A stretch of 64,000 bases of DNA, from positions 930,001-994,000 of the forward strand of contig NHZP01000011.1 in the NCBI GenBank assembly GCA_003313425.1, given 5' to 3'. Below are positions 35,006-46,997 of the stretch, in pieces (positions within the stretch are counted from its first letter, which is position 1; each line of letters opens with the position of its first letter). Source of the DNA: Pseudopyrenochaeta lycopersici. Its lineage: Eukaryota; Ascomycota; Dothideomycetes; Pleosporales; Pseudopyrenochaetaceae. Below the pieces are notes generated by a model. It was not told the DNA's origin, did not search any database, and worked only from the letters and a program-made list of their open reading frames with translations. The position numbers and the translations under genes are program-made.

Positions 35006-36036
35006 CCCAGGACTCGGAGCAGGCTTCCAGACGTCACCGCCTGGTAAGTTTCACCCCGTCTGGAAAGTTCGCGGGCCCGCGAATTACCCTTGTTTCTCCT
35101 GCCAGGATTGCCACGAGGCCGCAGGCCCCCGGCCAATGAGCATCCCTGTTGTGGCTCAACGTTCGCTTCGCTTCGCACCTGCTTCGTTCCTGAGGCGTGC
35201 CTTCCTCCCCTCTTTCCGTACTCCGCCGTGGATACCCTCCTCCCCGGCGTCGCGACCACGACAAGACGCCGTCATGGGCATCTCCAACAGTGCAGCGCAC
35301 GCTCTTCTGCTGACGGCCGTCTGGCGGCGGCCAAATGCAACAGTCGCCGTCGCCACCCTCTCCCTGACGCAGCCCGCCGAACCTGCAGCGCTCATCAAAG
35401 TGAAGCCTCTCCCGCCAGCCTGCTGCGTCGGCTGGCCTCCAGCGAGGGTCGGCGTTGCTACTGTTTTGGGTACTCGTCCTCCGTCATATTGATCAAACTG
35501 CCCGCCTCAGACAGTTGACCATCTCCGCTGCGTCACCTGTGCAGACCATAGTGCGCTAGACGTGCCCAACTTAATTCAGCATTCAGCGCTGCTGCTCGCT
35601 TGTCCTGCGTGCTGCCGATCGACAGTTCCCACCCAAAAGCGCGCCATCCGTAGTCGACGCTGCGTCTGTAAGGGTGGTGCTGCAATGCACGATGTGCAGA
35701 TCACCCTAGTCATTACTTGTTGACGTTATAGGGTTCCCCACGAATCGCCCGACATGGGAGGTTAGGCTCGCGTTTCACACCAACGCCCGCCCAACCCTTC
35801 CTGGTATGCGCCTCCGACAGCCTAGACGCATCGCTGTTATTGGTACTCCGCCGCAGCAGGGGGGTTCCTTGTCGCTGCAGCTATCCATCGCTTTTCGGGC
35901 GAGCCACTCTTAAGGCGCTGCATTCCTTTTTGCCAGATACATGCAGGGAACGCCCTCATGTTTGACATGCCCGCCTCCCGAGTCTCATCAACCTTGCACT
36001 TCACACAGTGACCCACGGGAACCTCAAACAATCGTC

Positions 36037-37934
36037 ATGGCTCACATTGCAAGCTGCATACGGCCAGACGCCGACAAGTCTTCTGTTTATATAACTCAGG
36101 AAACATCCTCCACCATGACCGTAAGTGTCCCACCACGCCTTCATCCTAATGAACCACCCTTCGCCCCGTCGATCATGCTCATTGAAGGACCTCCAGGCTG
36201 CTAGAGACTCCGACTTGCCAAGCTTACCCTTGATGAAGAGTCCATCACTGGCAACCCTCACCCAGCCTACCGCCTCCAAATATCAACTCTGGCCCTTAGC
36301 AAAGAGCCCAGTTGGACTATCAAAATCAAACACTTCTTCCGACAGACTTGCCGCCCTTTCCGTGGGCCGCTCCTCCACCTCTCTCAGTGACACTGCCGTC
36401 CTACCCGAGAGCGTACCGTTCTGGCAACGCGCCGGTTCATTATCGAGACGGAGAAAAGTCAGTGTACCTGAACTTGGAAACACCATGACTACTGTTCAGG
36501 AAATGGCCATTGATTCTCGTGAGTCTCATGCTGATTTGATTTGATTTGCTGGAACGCAGGCTAATCTTTCACCAGCTACCATACCTGGAAGGCCACCCCT
36601 CCGCAAGCTGTCTCATGAGGCCTTTGGGCATGAGAGGTCTTGTAGTGCTCCTGGGTCCAATTGGAGAGCAGGTCCATTTGGCGATGCAATGATAGCTTGC
36701 GTCACTGGTCCTTCCCCGGTTCGAACACAGCACAATACGCCTCCTCTTTCTTCGGAAATGCTCAACATTCCCGGAAGACCATTATCACCCATCATGAGCC
36801 CTGGCGCAAGCCCGAAACCTGCGCTGAAGGTTGAGACTGTCAACATTCAACATGACCTCGAGCTGCCACCACAAGTACCTCCGAAATCACCTGCAGTGGA
36901 ACGAAAGGGCTCGCCCGCGCCTTTGATTCTCAATTCTAAGACAAGTAGACCACAACTCATGACACCAGCATCCATGACATCAGGTGGAGCCACCCCTCTC
37001 AGTGCATTTGACCTGAGGCGATCACCAAACGGATCCATTCCCCTTCCTACCCCCCCTTCAGCATTCTCCAACCCTTTCTATGCATCATCTCCGTCCTCAG
37101 CTCGAGGATCGCCGCGCACCGAGAAGCGAGATCCTATCGCTGCTCCTGGGTCCCACAACCGAAACATGTCCGAGTCATCCATTATGGACCGAGGCCGGCC
37201 CAAGCGACGAAACAGCAAGAGGGAACGAAGCCGTACAGTATCAGAAACGAACGGCCCGGAAACTTCAGCGCCAGATCCATGGAAGCTGCCTCATGGCATG
37301 CGTGTGCCTGAGGCATCAAGACGCATGAGTGACGCCGATAAAAAATTACTCCACAAACAAGCATACGACCAAGCCGGTAATTTTGAGGTCCTAAACAAGC
37401 GCGATGTGGCTTCCTTATCAAGGGTATGTACTTTGATTTACTATCCACAAAGCTCCTGCTAACCCCCCATAGGAGCTCAGAGCACTTGATGAGCGCTGCG
37501 AATATCTTCGCAAAACCTACAAGTCTTTGCGCGCAGGCCGGCAAAAGCTTCACGGCCGCATGATTTCCTATCTTAGGCGCGGTGAAACTGTCATCTTCTC
37601 CCGCGAATCGCTTCTCAAACAGGAAGAAGCACTAGCAGAGTTGGACATCTCCATTGATGAATTCATCCTCAAGCTGGAGCAGGCCGAAAATCGACGCTTG
37701 CGTCTTCGGCAGAAACTGCTCGAGCACGTAGCTGCAGCCATCGTCCTCAACCCCACTGCCCGTGGTGACATCGCAGAGACAACGCCACCGCGAAGCCCTG
37801 TCAAGATTGACAGTCCTGCTCGAGCTGAGCGAAAGGAGACGGAGTCAATCAAGATCTATGCCGACGGCCACGTTCTCAATCTTTTTTCAGACATCGAAAA
37901 AGCCATCGGCAAGATGTGTGAGCAGACCTGCTAG
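36037..37934 (+). CDS. Up-regulated-during-septation (Uds1) domain protein
   Basis: The Uds1 family is named from fission yeast genes induced at septation; its members are long, partly coiled-coil proteins and the exact role is not known. Exons 36037-36120, 36188-36518, 36576-37423 and 37473-37934, GT-AG introns of 67, 57 and 49 bases; 574 residues. The first two thirds are disordered, rich in Ser/Pro (many SP and TP sites), with RGRPKRRNSKRERSR as a basic patch. The Uds1 domain begins near DADKKLLHKQAYDQAGNFEVL and continues across the last intron as LSR-ELRALDERCEYLRKTYKSL, LHGRMISYLRR and ESLLKQEEALAELDISID, a helical bundle. The protein stops soon after, whereas many relatives continue with a long coiled coil. 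The domain call is good. Confidence 0.88.
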
Positions 37935-39401
37935 ATCCACCTACACGAAACCATATTCTCTTTCCCCCACTCTTTGATACGATAGCACCGAGATTGCTTT
38001 ATGTGGCATCTCTTTAATTGTATGACTCCAAAACTCGAGGGGTTGTTTTTCTACACCATTCTGTAACGGCCTGTGCATATATCGCTCTTGAACATAACTT
38101 TCCTTTTTTATCGAGGCGGCTTGGGTTTTTATTCACGTGTACGAAGGAACGGTTCACACGTTGGCACTTCTTTTTTTTGTTTTGTTTTTGAATTGGCATC
38201 AAATACCCGGGCCCTACTTTGCTTCACTTCGCTTCAATACTTCGCTTCGATACATCACATATTTTCTCTGTTTGTCGCAAAATTCAAGATGATGAGTTGC
38301 TCTGAAGCGGCGTTACTCGTTTCAGCTCTAAGAAATGAGGGGGGTCGGGCAGATAGGCATTGTGGCGCACCAGTGTGACCCGCAGGGGTCCATGAATCAA
38401 GGAATGACATCCAAAGCCAAGCATTTTTATGAACCCCAGAACATCCAGTGTGTGGCGCCATGCGATCTCCGAGCCGCGTTACAAATGTCATCGTGGGTCA
38501 CGTTTTCCTGGTGGGAAACATCCCAGCAATGATATTACTACGTCGGCAGCACCCCTGGTATTTCTTTTCTAATCCTGCGACAATAACCGTGAGGGGGAGA
38601 GTAGATCACCATGTCACCAATATTGCAGATCCTCTGGCAAGGTCCACCACGTGAATGCGCATAGAGCGGCATCTAGGGCCCTTGACCATTTTGTTGAGGT
38701 ACGTTGTGAGGCTCGACAATACCTTGTCATAATATTCGCTACTATAGTACGTTTCAATAGCTGCGGGATATTTACAAAAGAACCGGATGAAACCAAACGG
38801 ATGCGGGGCAATCACACACTGAACAATCCAGTGAGAGCATCGTCTCTGGCTATTCACAATGACTGATGATGCGAGCAAGACGTGAAGAATTTTGAAAATT
38901 GCACAGAACAAGGTGAATACAATACTTACGGCCTCCTTGCCTTGTACCCTCACTACAATGCATACGAAAACACTGAGGAAACATCGACATGTATCTAACG
39001 CAACCAAGTGGGCACGAAAACCTGTTCCCAGCATTTGTATGCAGGTTGAGCCCACACCAAGGCCAACATCAGGTTTCAGACAAGGATTGAGGAGTCTTGC
39101 ATCATACAGACAGCATGAGTGTGCCGAGAATTGAAACAACAAAAAGCCTTCCAAGTAACCATGGTAATATGGCACTTGGTAGTTAACCACGAAGGCACTT
39201 TGAAGAGATATGGCGCAAGGGCAGGCAGATAGTGAATGTTGCGAGCTCGCTTGTAACTGCCGCGGCGCGATTGCTCTTTTTATCGGCGCCAACTTTTTCC
39301 GCATGGTCCGTGCCTAATCGTTGCGAAAAAGTCGAGTCTTCTGGCGACGACGTGCCTGGCTTTTAATATGCGACAACACTTTTACAGTCAATCTCACCAC
39401 T
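37935..39401. promoter_or_regulatory. Intergenic region upstream of PRPP synthetase
   Basis: Holds the 3' flank of the Uds1-like gene and the PRPP synthetase promoter. A minus-strand frame of 232 codons (38606-39304) is hydrophobic in places but has no domain and is taken as chance. Near 38215-38255 the unit CTTCGCTTC recurs a few times (TTCACTTCGCTTCAATACTT). No other structure was seen. Confidence 0.4.
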
Positions 39402-40901
39402 ATGGCTACTAACAGCATCAAGCTGCTCACTGGCAATAGCTATCCTGAGCTTGCCCGCCTTGTGGCTGACAGGTACGTTCAACGCTAGCATGAAGCCTTT
39501 AAGGCTGCTGCCAGGCTTGCACGTTTGCAAAAGCAATAACCCTCCAACCATATTCGCAGATTGCGGATTGATTAACTCTGCTTTTCGTTGCGTGCCGCTG
39601 GGTTTCGTACAGACTTGGCGGCCACTTTTGTGCCACACTCCAAAGAGTGGATTGAGCAATTCGACCTACTTCGATCAGCGCAACCTCGGGCACTTTCGCT
39701 GACCATGTTACAGACTTGGAATAGAACTTACCAAAATTCTGGTCCTCCAATACTCAAATCAGGAGACTTCTGTGACCATCGGCGAGTCTGTCAGAGATGA
39801 AGATGGTATGCACCATAATTTAAATGGGTCGAATTTCTACTCTGGATGACTCCTAGCTTACCACAGGACAGTCTTCATCCTGCAATCTACACCACCTGGA
39901 GATATCAATGATGCCCTCATGGAGTTGTTGATTATGATCAATGCGTGTAAGACCGCCTCCGCACGGCGTATCACAGCTGTGATTCCCAACTTTCCATACG
40001 CTCGCCAGGACAAGAAAGATAAATCTCGTGCACCAATCACCGCCAAATTGATGGCAAACATGCTTCAAACGGCCGGATGCAACCATGTCATTACGATGGA
40101 TCTCCATGCCAGTCAGATCCAGGGTTTCTTTAACGTCCCTGTTGACAACCTCTACGCCGAGCCCAGCACATTACGCTGGATCCGTGAAAATTTGGATGTC
40201 AAGGATTGCGTTATTGTTAGTCCAGACGCAGGAGGCGCGAAAAGGTAGGGCCTCTCTCGGTCACTCATCTGCTTGCTCAGGAGGTATCTTCTTACGGGGA
40301 TATGCATTCACTTAGTGTTGCCAAGATAGGACGCTAAATATCCGATGCGCCATGTCTTGGAACACTGGAGCTTCAATTCGCAACATTCCCCTCACTTCAA
40401 GGACAGCGCTAACGCATGTGCAGGGCAACTTCTATTGCGGATGGCCTAAATCTGGGTTTCGCTCTGATCCACAAGGAGCGCACCCGCCCTAACGAAGTCT
40501 CACGAATGGTGTTGGTTGGAGACGTGAAGGGAAAGACTGCTATTCTCGTCGACGACATGGCTGACACTTGCGGCACTCTGGTCAAGGCTGCAGATGTTCT
40601 GATTGCAGAAGGAGCCAAGGATGCGCTCGCAATTGTCACGCATGGAATCCTTAGCGGGAACGCCATAGAAGCCCTTAACGGCAGCAAGCTCAAAAAGATC
40701 GTCGTTACTAACACGGTACCCCACGAAGACAAAAAAGAGCTTTGCGACCGCATCGAAACCATCGATATCAGTCCGACTGTAAGTGAAATGCAGATCTTGT
40801 GTAATCTTGCTCTAACCGTCCTTCAGCTTGCCGAGGCCTGTCGACGAACCCACAATGGCGAGAGCGTATCCTTCCTCTTTAAGCATGCACCTGTCGACTA
40901 A
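39402..40901 (+). CDS. PRS1: Ribose-phosphate pyrophosphokinase (PRPP synthetase)
   Basis: Makes PRPP from ribose-5-phosphate and ATP for purine, pyrimidine, His and Trp synthesis. Five exons: 39402-39472, 39714-39805, 39872-40244, 40424-40778 and 40827-40901; GT-AG introns of 241, 66, 179 and 48 bases; 321 residues, the family norm. The ATP-site loop is [18 protein letters not shown], the metal-binding part [13 protein letters not shown], then [11 protein letters not shown], and the PRPP-binding motif is [14 protein letters not shown]. The third exon uses the second of two nearby AG acceptors (GGACAG), since only that restores DED-VFILQST. There is no insertion, so it resembles yeast Prs2-4 as much as Prs1; the paralogue assignment is not certain. 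The first intron is unusually long for this window. Confidence 0.93.
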
Positions 40902-41372
40902 AGGCGTGGATCACACTTGCGCACCACAGATTGTTTGCATTCATGGATCACCGGCGTTATGGAGTAGCGGAGAAGGAGATGCCCATTTTACCAATTATCT
41001 CAGGTTACTTTGGTGAACCACAGATGATCTCTAATGACGGCTTCGTACATTCGTGTCTCATCTCCGGGGCTTACCACGTAATGTGGAGCCACTGCTGTAG
41101 CACGTGGTTGCACTATACTTGCACTAGTGAAAATCGAGTTTCCAAATTCTAGCTGCCTCGCTAAGCTGTGGCAGGTCATTGAACCCGCTGTCAACCAGCG
41201 CTGACATTTGGTCGAGGCAGCCACTCGTTTTGCATGACCTGCATGCCGCACTAACACTTAGCGGCCTGTTAGGGTTCGGCGGCCAAACTTTATATTGTCC
41301 TCAAACTGGCCACTGCCGATTTCATGGCTTTGCCCTAGAAGTCACGCACTGCGATCGCCTGTGATAGATTCC

Positions 41373-41680
41373 ATGGCGCCGTCGACACTCGTAAGCCACG
41401 GTTCGCAATCAGAAGCTCGTGAGTCTATTTGTATTCTAACTACAAACGTCACGGAATGCAAGTCATATCCGGCTCTACTGATCGATCTCAAGAACGAGAT
41501 CTGCGAACGGGCGGTGAGTCCTCGATACGAGTAAGGGTGTTACACGTGGGGTGTTGTCCGAACATTTACAAGCCACCTCCGACGCACGTGCTGGAACGAC
41601 GAGCGCTGTTCAACGTCGAGCTCCGACTCTTCACGGATGCTACCTTCCGAATCTCCACTCTCAGCAACCACAGCGAGTAA
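41373..41680 (+). CDS. Doubtful small two-exon hypothetical gene
   Basis: An ATG at 41373 opens MAPSTLVSHGSQSEAR and can be spliced at a strong donor GTGAGT (41514) to an acceptor ACAAG ending at 41572, giving 82 residues that end in LFTDATFRISTLSNHSE. The length is divisible by three and the donor is good. There is no recognised domain, and the acceptor lacks a clear pyrimidine tract. It may be chance. Confidence 0.2.
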
Positions 41681-42600
41681 TTTTCCTTATTTTCTTAATC
41701 CACTTGCCGGATTACCCAGATTGCTCTTCTCCCATGAACGCGTCTGGGATCAGTCCTGTAATTTGTATCCACACCTCAATTCCGTTCCGGTCCGAAGCCA
41801 ACCCCCTACACGGAGAATGTTATTTTTGCAATATTTCCGAGTTACTACTGAGCATGGTTATCAAACGACCGCCGTGCGGCAATCATTTCTTAATCGTCAG
41901 GGACTTTGCGGGGCGCCGAATTCGCTCGTCGAAACCTTATTGTCGAAGCGTCGGCGTGACTGCCAAGTTTGCACAGCAGTGAATTTCTTTTCTGCTATGC
42001 GTCGCTTCGAATGATTCAGCATTGCACAGGAAAATACTACGATGTGACTGACTAGATGCAACGAGCGTTTCGCACGCGTGTACGGCGTTTAGACGCGTTG
42101 TTTATCAAGTTTGAGTCAGGACGGCTATGTCAACATCAAGATACACACCATCATGTGAATATTTACCAGTTCTTATCGATAGTTGAGTATTGTCGTCATC
42201 GAAACAACGATGAAGGTTTTGTACAAATTTTCTAATGTGATTCGATTTCTAGAGACTGCACGCATGCGCATGTTTCCCTCCAATCTCCCTCCTTTAGTCC
42301 ACCGAGGATCCGCAACGCCCAGTGGTACCTTTCTATCAAAGGCGTATGAATCTCAATTTCCCCCACCCTCAGATACTGCCGAAACTCTAGAGAAGCTCTC
42401 TTTCGCCTTTATTCTCGTTGGCATTGCGGGTTTACACTTTGTCTCCTTGGAATCTCCAACACCCGAGACCTTTACCTACAATCGTACGAGTCTTTGCAGT
42501 CCATTTGTATGGAGCCGAAAGTCAAGGGATGATGTCTTGCCAATGTTGCTTGGTATCATACTCCTCTGTGCTTGGTAACATACCATTTTGTGCTTGACTT

Positions 42601-43110
42601 CACAGTGCCAAGAAGTGGAGGTTGAAGGCCATATTGGCATTGATACTGCGATGCATAGAGCCGAAATCTGAGAAGCATGTTTCGTTAATTTCCTTAGGAT
42701 CGTGACTCTAAAATCTCTCTCCGCCCTTGGATCCATAGTGCCCAGAGGGCTGCGCTGGGGAATCGTACGAGCTTCACTTATACTCGCCGTATAGAGCCGA
42801 GTCTACTTGGTGAGCATGTTTTGCCAAGTCCCTTGGCGTTTGCGTCTCTACAACACTTCTGAACTCACATCATAGTGCTTGGAAGTTGTAGAATGGTACG
42901 AGCTCCAGCTACTCCACCTAATACAGCCGAGATCTGAAGAGCATCTTTTGCCATTTCTCTTGGGTCAACGGAAGTACCCTTTCCCATGCTTGAACCCACA
43001 ATGCGTGGGGGCTGTAGGAGTCGTATAAGCTTTGGTATCCTGTTGGATAGAGCTGAGCCATGAGAGGTATGTTTCGCTCATTTCGCTAGTTTGGCTTGAC
43101 TGCGGCTCTG
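42601..43110. repeat. Degenerate tandem repeat, unit about 126-137 bases
   Basis: Four diverged copies start near 42601, 42734, 42871 and 42997. Each begins with CAYARTGC followed by a G-rich stretch. The first three continue with a core like TAGAGCCGAGATCTGA and then GAGCATGTTTTGCCA, ending CCTTGG or CTTGGG; the fourth is weaker (TAGAGCTGAGCCATGAGA, then ATGTTTCGCTCATTT). On the minus strand one copy reads as an open stretch (REMAKDALQISAVLGGVAGA) while others have stops. This is consistent with a decayed coding repeat, but no family is recognised. Confidence 0.6.
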
Positions 43111-45696
43111 TATCTCTGCAATCTCTGATTCTATGACCCCTGAATGTTTGTGTTGCAGGATGTCTATAGGCTTCTGCACCTGGCCGATTACAGGCGAAAC
43201 TTGAAGCATTCCGTACTTTTTCGCTAAGTATTGCGGCTCTATTCTTCTTTGACCAAGCTCTTTCTGCAGGCACTTGCCGCGATCTGACATCTCTGCGTGT
43301 CCTCACTCCTGCATCCGCATGCAAGATCCACAAGGGTCCTGATACCAGAGTTTCAAGGTCCAAATCCAAGGGATATCTTCTCTCGCTAAGCGGGATGACG
43401 ACATTGTGAGACAGTGCAAACGGCCAGATAATCGAGAGGTTTATCCTCTGCATAGCACGCTTGCGCAGGGCAGAAAGCCTATGTTGCACCAGTTCGGTGT
43501 CACTTGAAGGCCCGATACAAAAACAATGGGGTCGCTTGAAGGATTCAAGGGTCACTTTGCATATCGGCACAATGGAAGTCGTGCCGATTACGTGACTTAG
43601 CAAACTCATCACATTCGGCACGAGGCACGAGCTTTGAAGCTACCTACATGACATGCATAGAGTTTCTGCAAGAGGGCCCCGACAGGTAGAGGGCTGAGCG
43701 GGTGCTATCGGAAGGGAGTCGGGTGAGACCGTCGATAATTGAAAACGGTGGGATGAGCGTAATCAAGAGGAAAAGTTTAGTGTAGAAGCCAAGCGTGTTG
43801 TAGTAACTAGGGATTTGCCTGGACATGAGTGGTGTTGCGACATTCTTAATATATTAAAAACCGTCAAACTCATGTAAAATGCGGAAGGCAGCCATTCCGA
43901 CGCCCAACATTTATTTCCACGTGTAAACCAGAAAATTTTATTAAGATACCACAGTGCCCACCGTAGTGCATGGCGGAAGTCGATCATCCGAAAGTAGAAG
44001 GTTTCCTCCCAAAGAAGCGACAAACTCTACTTAAATATTTGAATGCACGTCATGACGGTGATCACAAACTATGCAGATCGTGAGCCAACTACCAAAGTGA
44101 CTCGTCTCGAACCAGAAAGTTTTTTGCGCACATGGTTTATGACTATGTCGACTCGCTTCCTGGCTTCGACAGGAAATTACGCTATCAGATCAGCAAGTCC
44201 AAACTCTATCTCAGAGAGGCGCAAGCTGCATCAACCTTACTCGACATATCCAAAATCCTTGTTCTACCCATGTGGTAAACTTGTAGTAGTGTACGCAAAA
44301 TGTCGAGCTTGCGGAGATTAACTCGTATATTAGCGTGTCCAGGGCATGGCCGAGAATACGCGTACTGATACTGAGGGCCTGTAGAGGTAGATTTTTAATT
44401 AAACGGTAGTAAGGAGAGTCATTCGCCCGCTAATACGAGCCGTTCAAATAGTTGTGAATGAATTTGCAGTAGTGTGAAAGACGGTACCTCATCGGGCAAG
44501 GCTCAAAAGGGGTCGTAGATGGTGAGAATTGAGAAGTTGGCGCAAGAATGAGAGTCCGAATGGCGAGAATTATAGCAAAGAAACCAAGAAAGAAATAGCT
44601 GCAAACTAATAACTGTCCAAATATGACAAATATGGGAAAAGGGAAATAGAGAGGAAAATCAAAGATGAACTGGATATAATGGCTTCGTTTTTGGCAATAA
44701 TTTGGCGTCATTGGCGTGTTGACAGAGCGCAAGGGGGTTGAGTTGCTGGTCTCCCTAGAATAAGAAGCAACGAGACACTGTAATGAAGTTGAATAAATCA
44801 TCACGAGAGCGCAGATAGGTAAGAAAAAGTACTGTTTCCGCACGCAAGAGCTGAGCTGCAGATGAGAACACTGCGCAAACTTTACAGTAATAGCTGAACG
44901 TACTTTTCACAAGCTTTAGATGTCAAAAGTGTCATTAATCATGTTTGGAGAGAAAGCTCATCGGTTTGTGGAGAGGACGAGAAAATGCAAGGACAAGTTC
45001 ATAGGATGGCAATGGCAGAAGGAACCATCTAATTGTAGAGAACCGACCAAGTTGGCCTGGACGAGACTAGAAACGCCTATGCTCCAGGATAAATTGTTAG
45101 AAAATAATTTAATAAAAAAGCAAGTGTGCTTCAAAAGCAGAGATTTTGCTAATATGATTCAGGTCTTATGCTCCGATGAGTCTTGTACAAGCCTACGTAT
45201 GCATGTATTTCCTTCCCAGAGGAGTTTGACATATATGTAACCGAAGTCGGCTACTAACAAAGTAAACGCAACAGGGATTGGTTATCTGAGGAGGATCCAT
45301 GTAACAATTATCATTTGCGCCTCTACTGAACCCTTTTTTGAGCTTTCACAGAACGCGACCTTCACCATTAACGCAACGCAAATGTATTATATCACAGAAT
45401 AAAATATTCTCGCAAAAATATGAAAAATAATTCTATTCTCAGAATCTCTTATAAAAGTCTCGAGATGCTCTTGAAGTCTAGATTCCTGCGTGGGTCGACC
45501 GCATGTACTGTTCACTTAATCACTGTCAGTAACTGATGAAGCCGCTTTCCTATTGACCAGAGTACTTCTGCACTTGAACAGAACATTTATGGGCGAGTTT
45601 GTTAATATGTTCAATACTCAGACCTGTTCCATATTGAGCTAAGTATCCGATGCTCTTGGGGAAAGCGAGGGGATGCGGCGTCCTCCCGACAATAAA

Positions 45697-45714
45697 TAGA
45701 GAGAGAGAGAGTCA
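45697..45714. repeat. Short GA microsatellite
   Basis: A run of about eight GA units (GAGAGAGAGAGAG) in the gene-poor region. Confidence 0.5.
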
Positions 45715-46191
45715 AGAGACTGTAGAATAAGACGGCGGAGAAGATTGGATTTTTTGGGACATGCAGGGAATTTCGGACCGTTTTGAAGAGAGTATGGAGT
45801 TGTTTTCCGTCGGCTGGTTGAGCATGGGTAGGCTAGACATGGCAGGAGATGAGACGACGGATACGGCGGACTTTAGGAAAGTACAATAAAAGGGCAGTGT
45901 AACGATGCTTTGTGTGAAAACCAGTGTCTTAAGAGCGCGACATACGGCGTTGATATACCAAGGATTAAAAGACATGCTGAAGCGTTCAAGGTCACTTCGG
46001 ATCCATAGCTACTTGCATACTCTTAGAGAAACAAACTTAGAACAAAAAATAACGATATTCAATACTCTAAGTCATGCATAACGCGCAGAATGCAGTTTAC
46101 CTTTCGTCTCTCCAAATTTTCCACACTCCTCCACTCAGCCACGCCTCCCCCCCCCCACAAAACTCTTCCCCAATACCCCAAACACCTCCTT

Positions 46192-46997
46192 TTAAACCTC
46201 CAGCCTAAAGCAAAAGTAACTATACACCTTATCGTTGAAGTCACCGTTATCAGTAATCAGCAGATTCGAGTTCCCGGGATACGTCAGCTCGAGCACTTCG
46301 GAGCCATCGCTCGCCAGGGAGCGACAAGATGAATTTCTGCAGAACACGTTGGTCAGTCAGTCCGTTGGATCGACAGGGATGCTCTCGTCTGGAAAGATCG
46401 GGGCAAAGGGGGTCATTACGTGTAGAAAAGGCAAGTGAAGCCAACGTCTGGTCCGATGGAAGACGCCGTGCCGTCGATCTGCGTGCAGTCCTCGTCTGCG
46501 CTGCCGAGGGGAGTGAGTTTGTGCTCGCATTTCCCGCCCCAGTTGTAGTCTTCGCATATGTATACCTGTGTTTGTATTAGTCATGATTTCGTGTCTGGAC
46601 TCGGTGGAGCGTGGTGGTCTTATTCTAGGTAGGGAGGTATGGGGTTAAGGGAAGGGTACTTTACTCCGGCTTTTTCTTCCGCTGGCGCAAGCTCTGGGGA
46701 GGGTGTGGGCGTGGGAGTTGTGGTGGTAGAGATGGAGGTTGAAATCAAGGTCGTGGTTGAGGTTGAAGTTGAGGTCGAAGTCGAAGTCGAGGTCGAGGTA
46801 GAGGTAGATGTTGCGCTAGGGGACACAGTGATAGTGGTAAGAAGGGTGACAGTAGTAATAGCAGTTTCCCTCGGGAGTGAACCATAGGCAACTGACGAGT
46901 GAAGTACATCTCTCTTCTGTGGTGACATGCCGAGAGGATTTGGGACTGCGAATGTAGTACTGGCGAGCAGTATTTGCAGGACAATGTAAGTGTACAT
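46192..46997 (-). CDS. Small secreted cysteine-containing protein with Ser/Thr linker
   Basis: Three exons, 46665-46997, 46420-46565 and 46192-46336, with GT-AG introns of 99 and 83 bases; 207 residues. The N-terminus MYTYIVLQILLASTTFA is a signal peptide, and a dibasic KR at residues 28-29 could be cut by Kex2. A linker rich in Ser and Thr, with about eight Ser-Thr repeats and then Thr-Pro repeats, precedes the C-terminal domain. That domain reads VYICEDYNWGGKCEHKL, SIGPDVGFTCLFYTNSSC, NGDFNDKVYSYFCF. The pattern of CxDxNWGGxC, then SxGPDxGxxC, then a final DFND block is found in a family of fungal secreted proteins thought to be crystallin-like. The role could be at the cell surface or in host contact; nothing here proves either. 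Not a known toxin. Confidence 0.82.
46750..46806. repeat. GAGGT(T/C)GA(A) minisatellite inside the secreted-protein gene
   Basis: Six-base units of the type GAGGTC/GAAGTC repeat within exon 1 and encode the Ser-Thr run of the linker. Such runs vary in length between strains. Confidence 0.7.

Larger units (their letters stand above)
30290..36036. other. Long region without a recognised gene
   Basis: About 5.7 kb. Only short open frames occur, many overlapping on both strands, the largest being a minus-strand frame of 189 codons at 32798-33367 with no domain I know. The part 34100-35700 is GC-rich, with a degenerate repeat at about 34895-35005. The part just before 36037 is pyrimidine-rich and is probably the promoter and leader of the Uds1-like gene. 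An RNA gene or a multi-exon gene with very short exons could be missed. Confidence 0.4.
40902..46191. other. Gene-poor, partly AT-rich region
   Basis: About 5.3 kb between PRPP synthetase and the small secreted protein. It holds a doubtful two-exon frame (41373-41680), a decayed tandem repeat (about 42600-43120) and several open frames of 60-220 codons without a domain. From about 43.8 to 45.5 kb the sequence is visibly AT-rich with stops in all frames. It looks like accessory or decayed DNA. No transposase or reverse-transcriptase motif was seen. Confidence 0.45.

Noticed and set aside
38606..39304. Minus-strand open frame of 232 codons upstream of PRPP synthetase
   Set aside because: Hydrophobic patches but no pattern of a membrane protein and no family likeness; chance frame in a promoter.
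42965..43621. Minus-strand open frame of 218 codons
   Set aside because: Runs into the decayed repeat and shows no domain; neighbouring frames are equally open in parts.
44430..44843. Minus-strand 137-codon hydrophobic frame
   Set aside because: AT-rich DNA readily gives Phe/Ile/Leu-rich frames; no conserved features.
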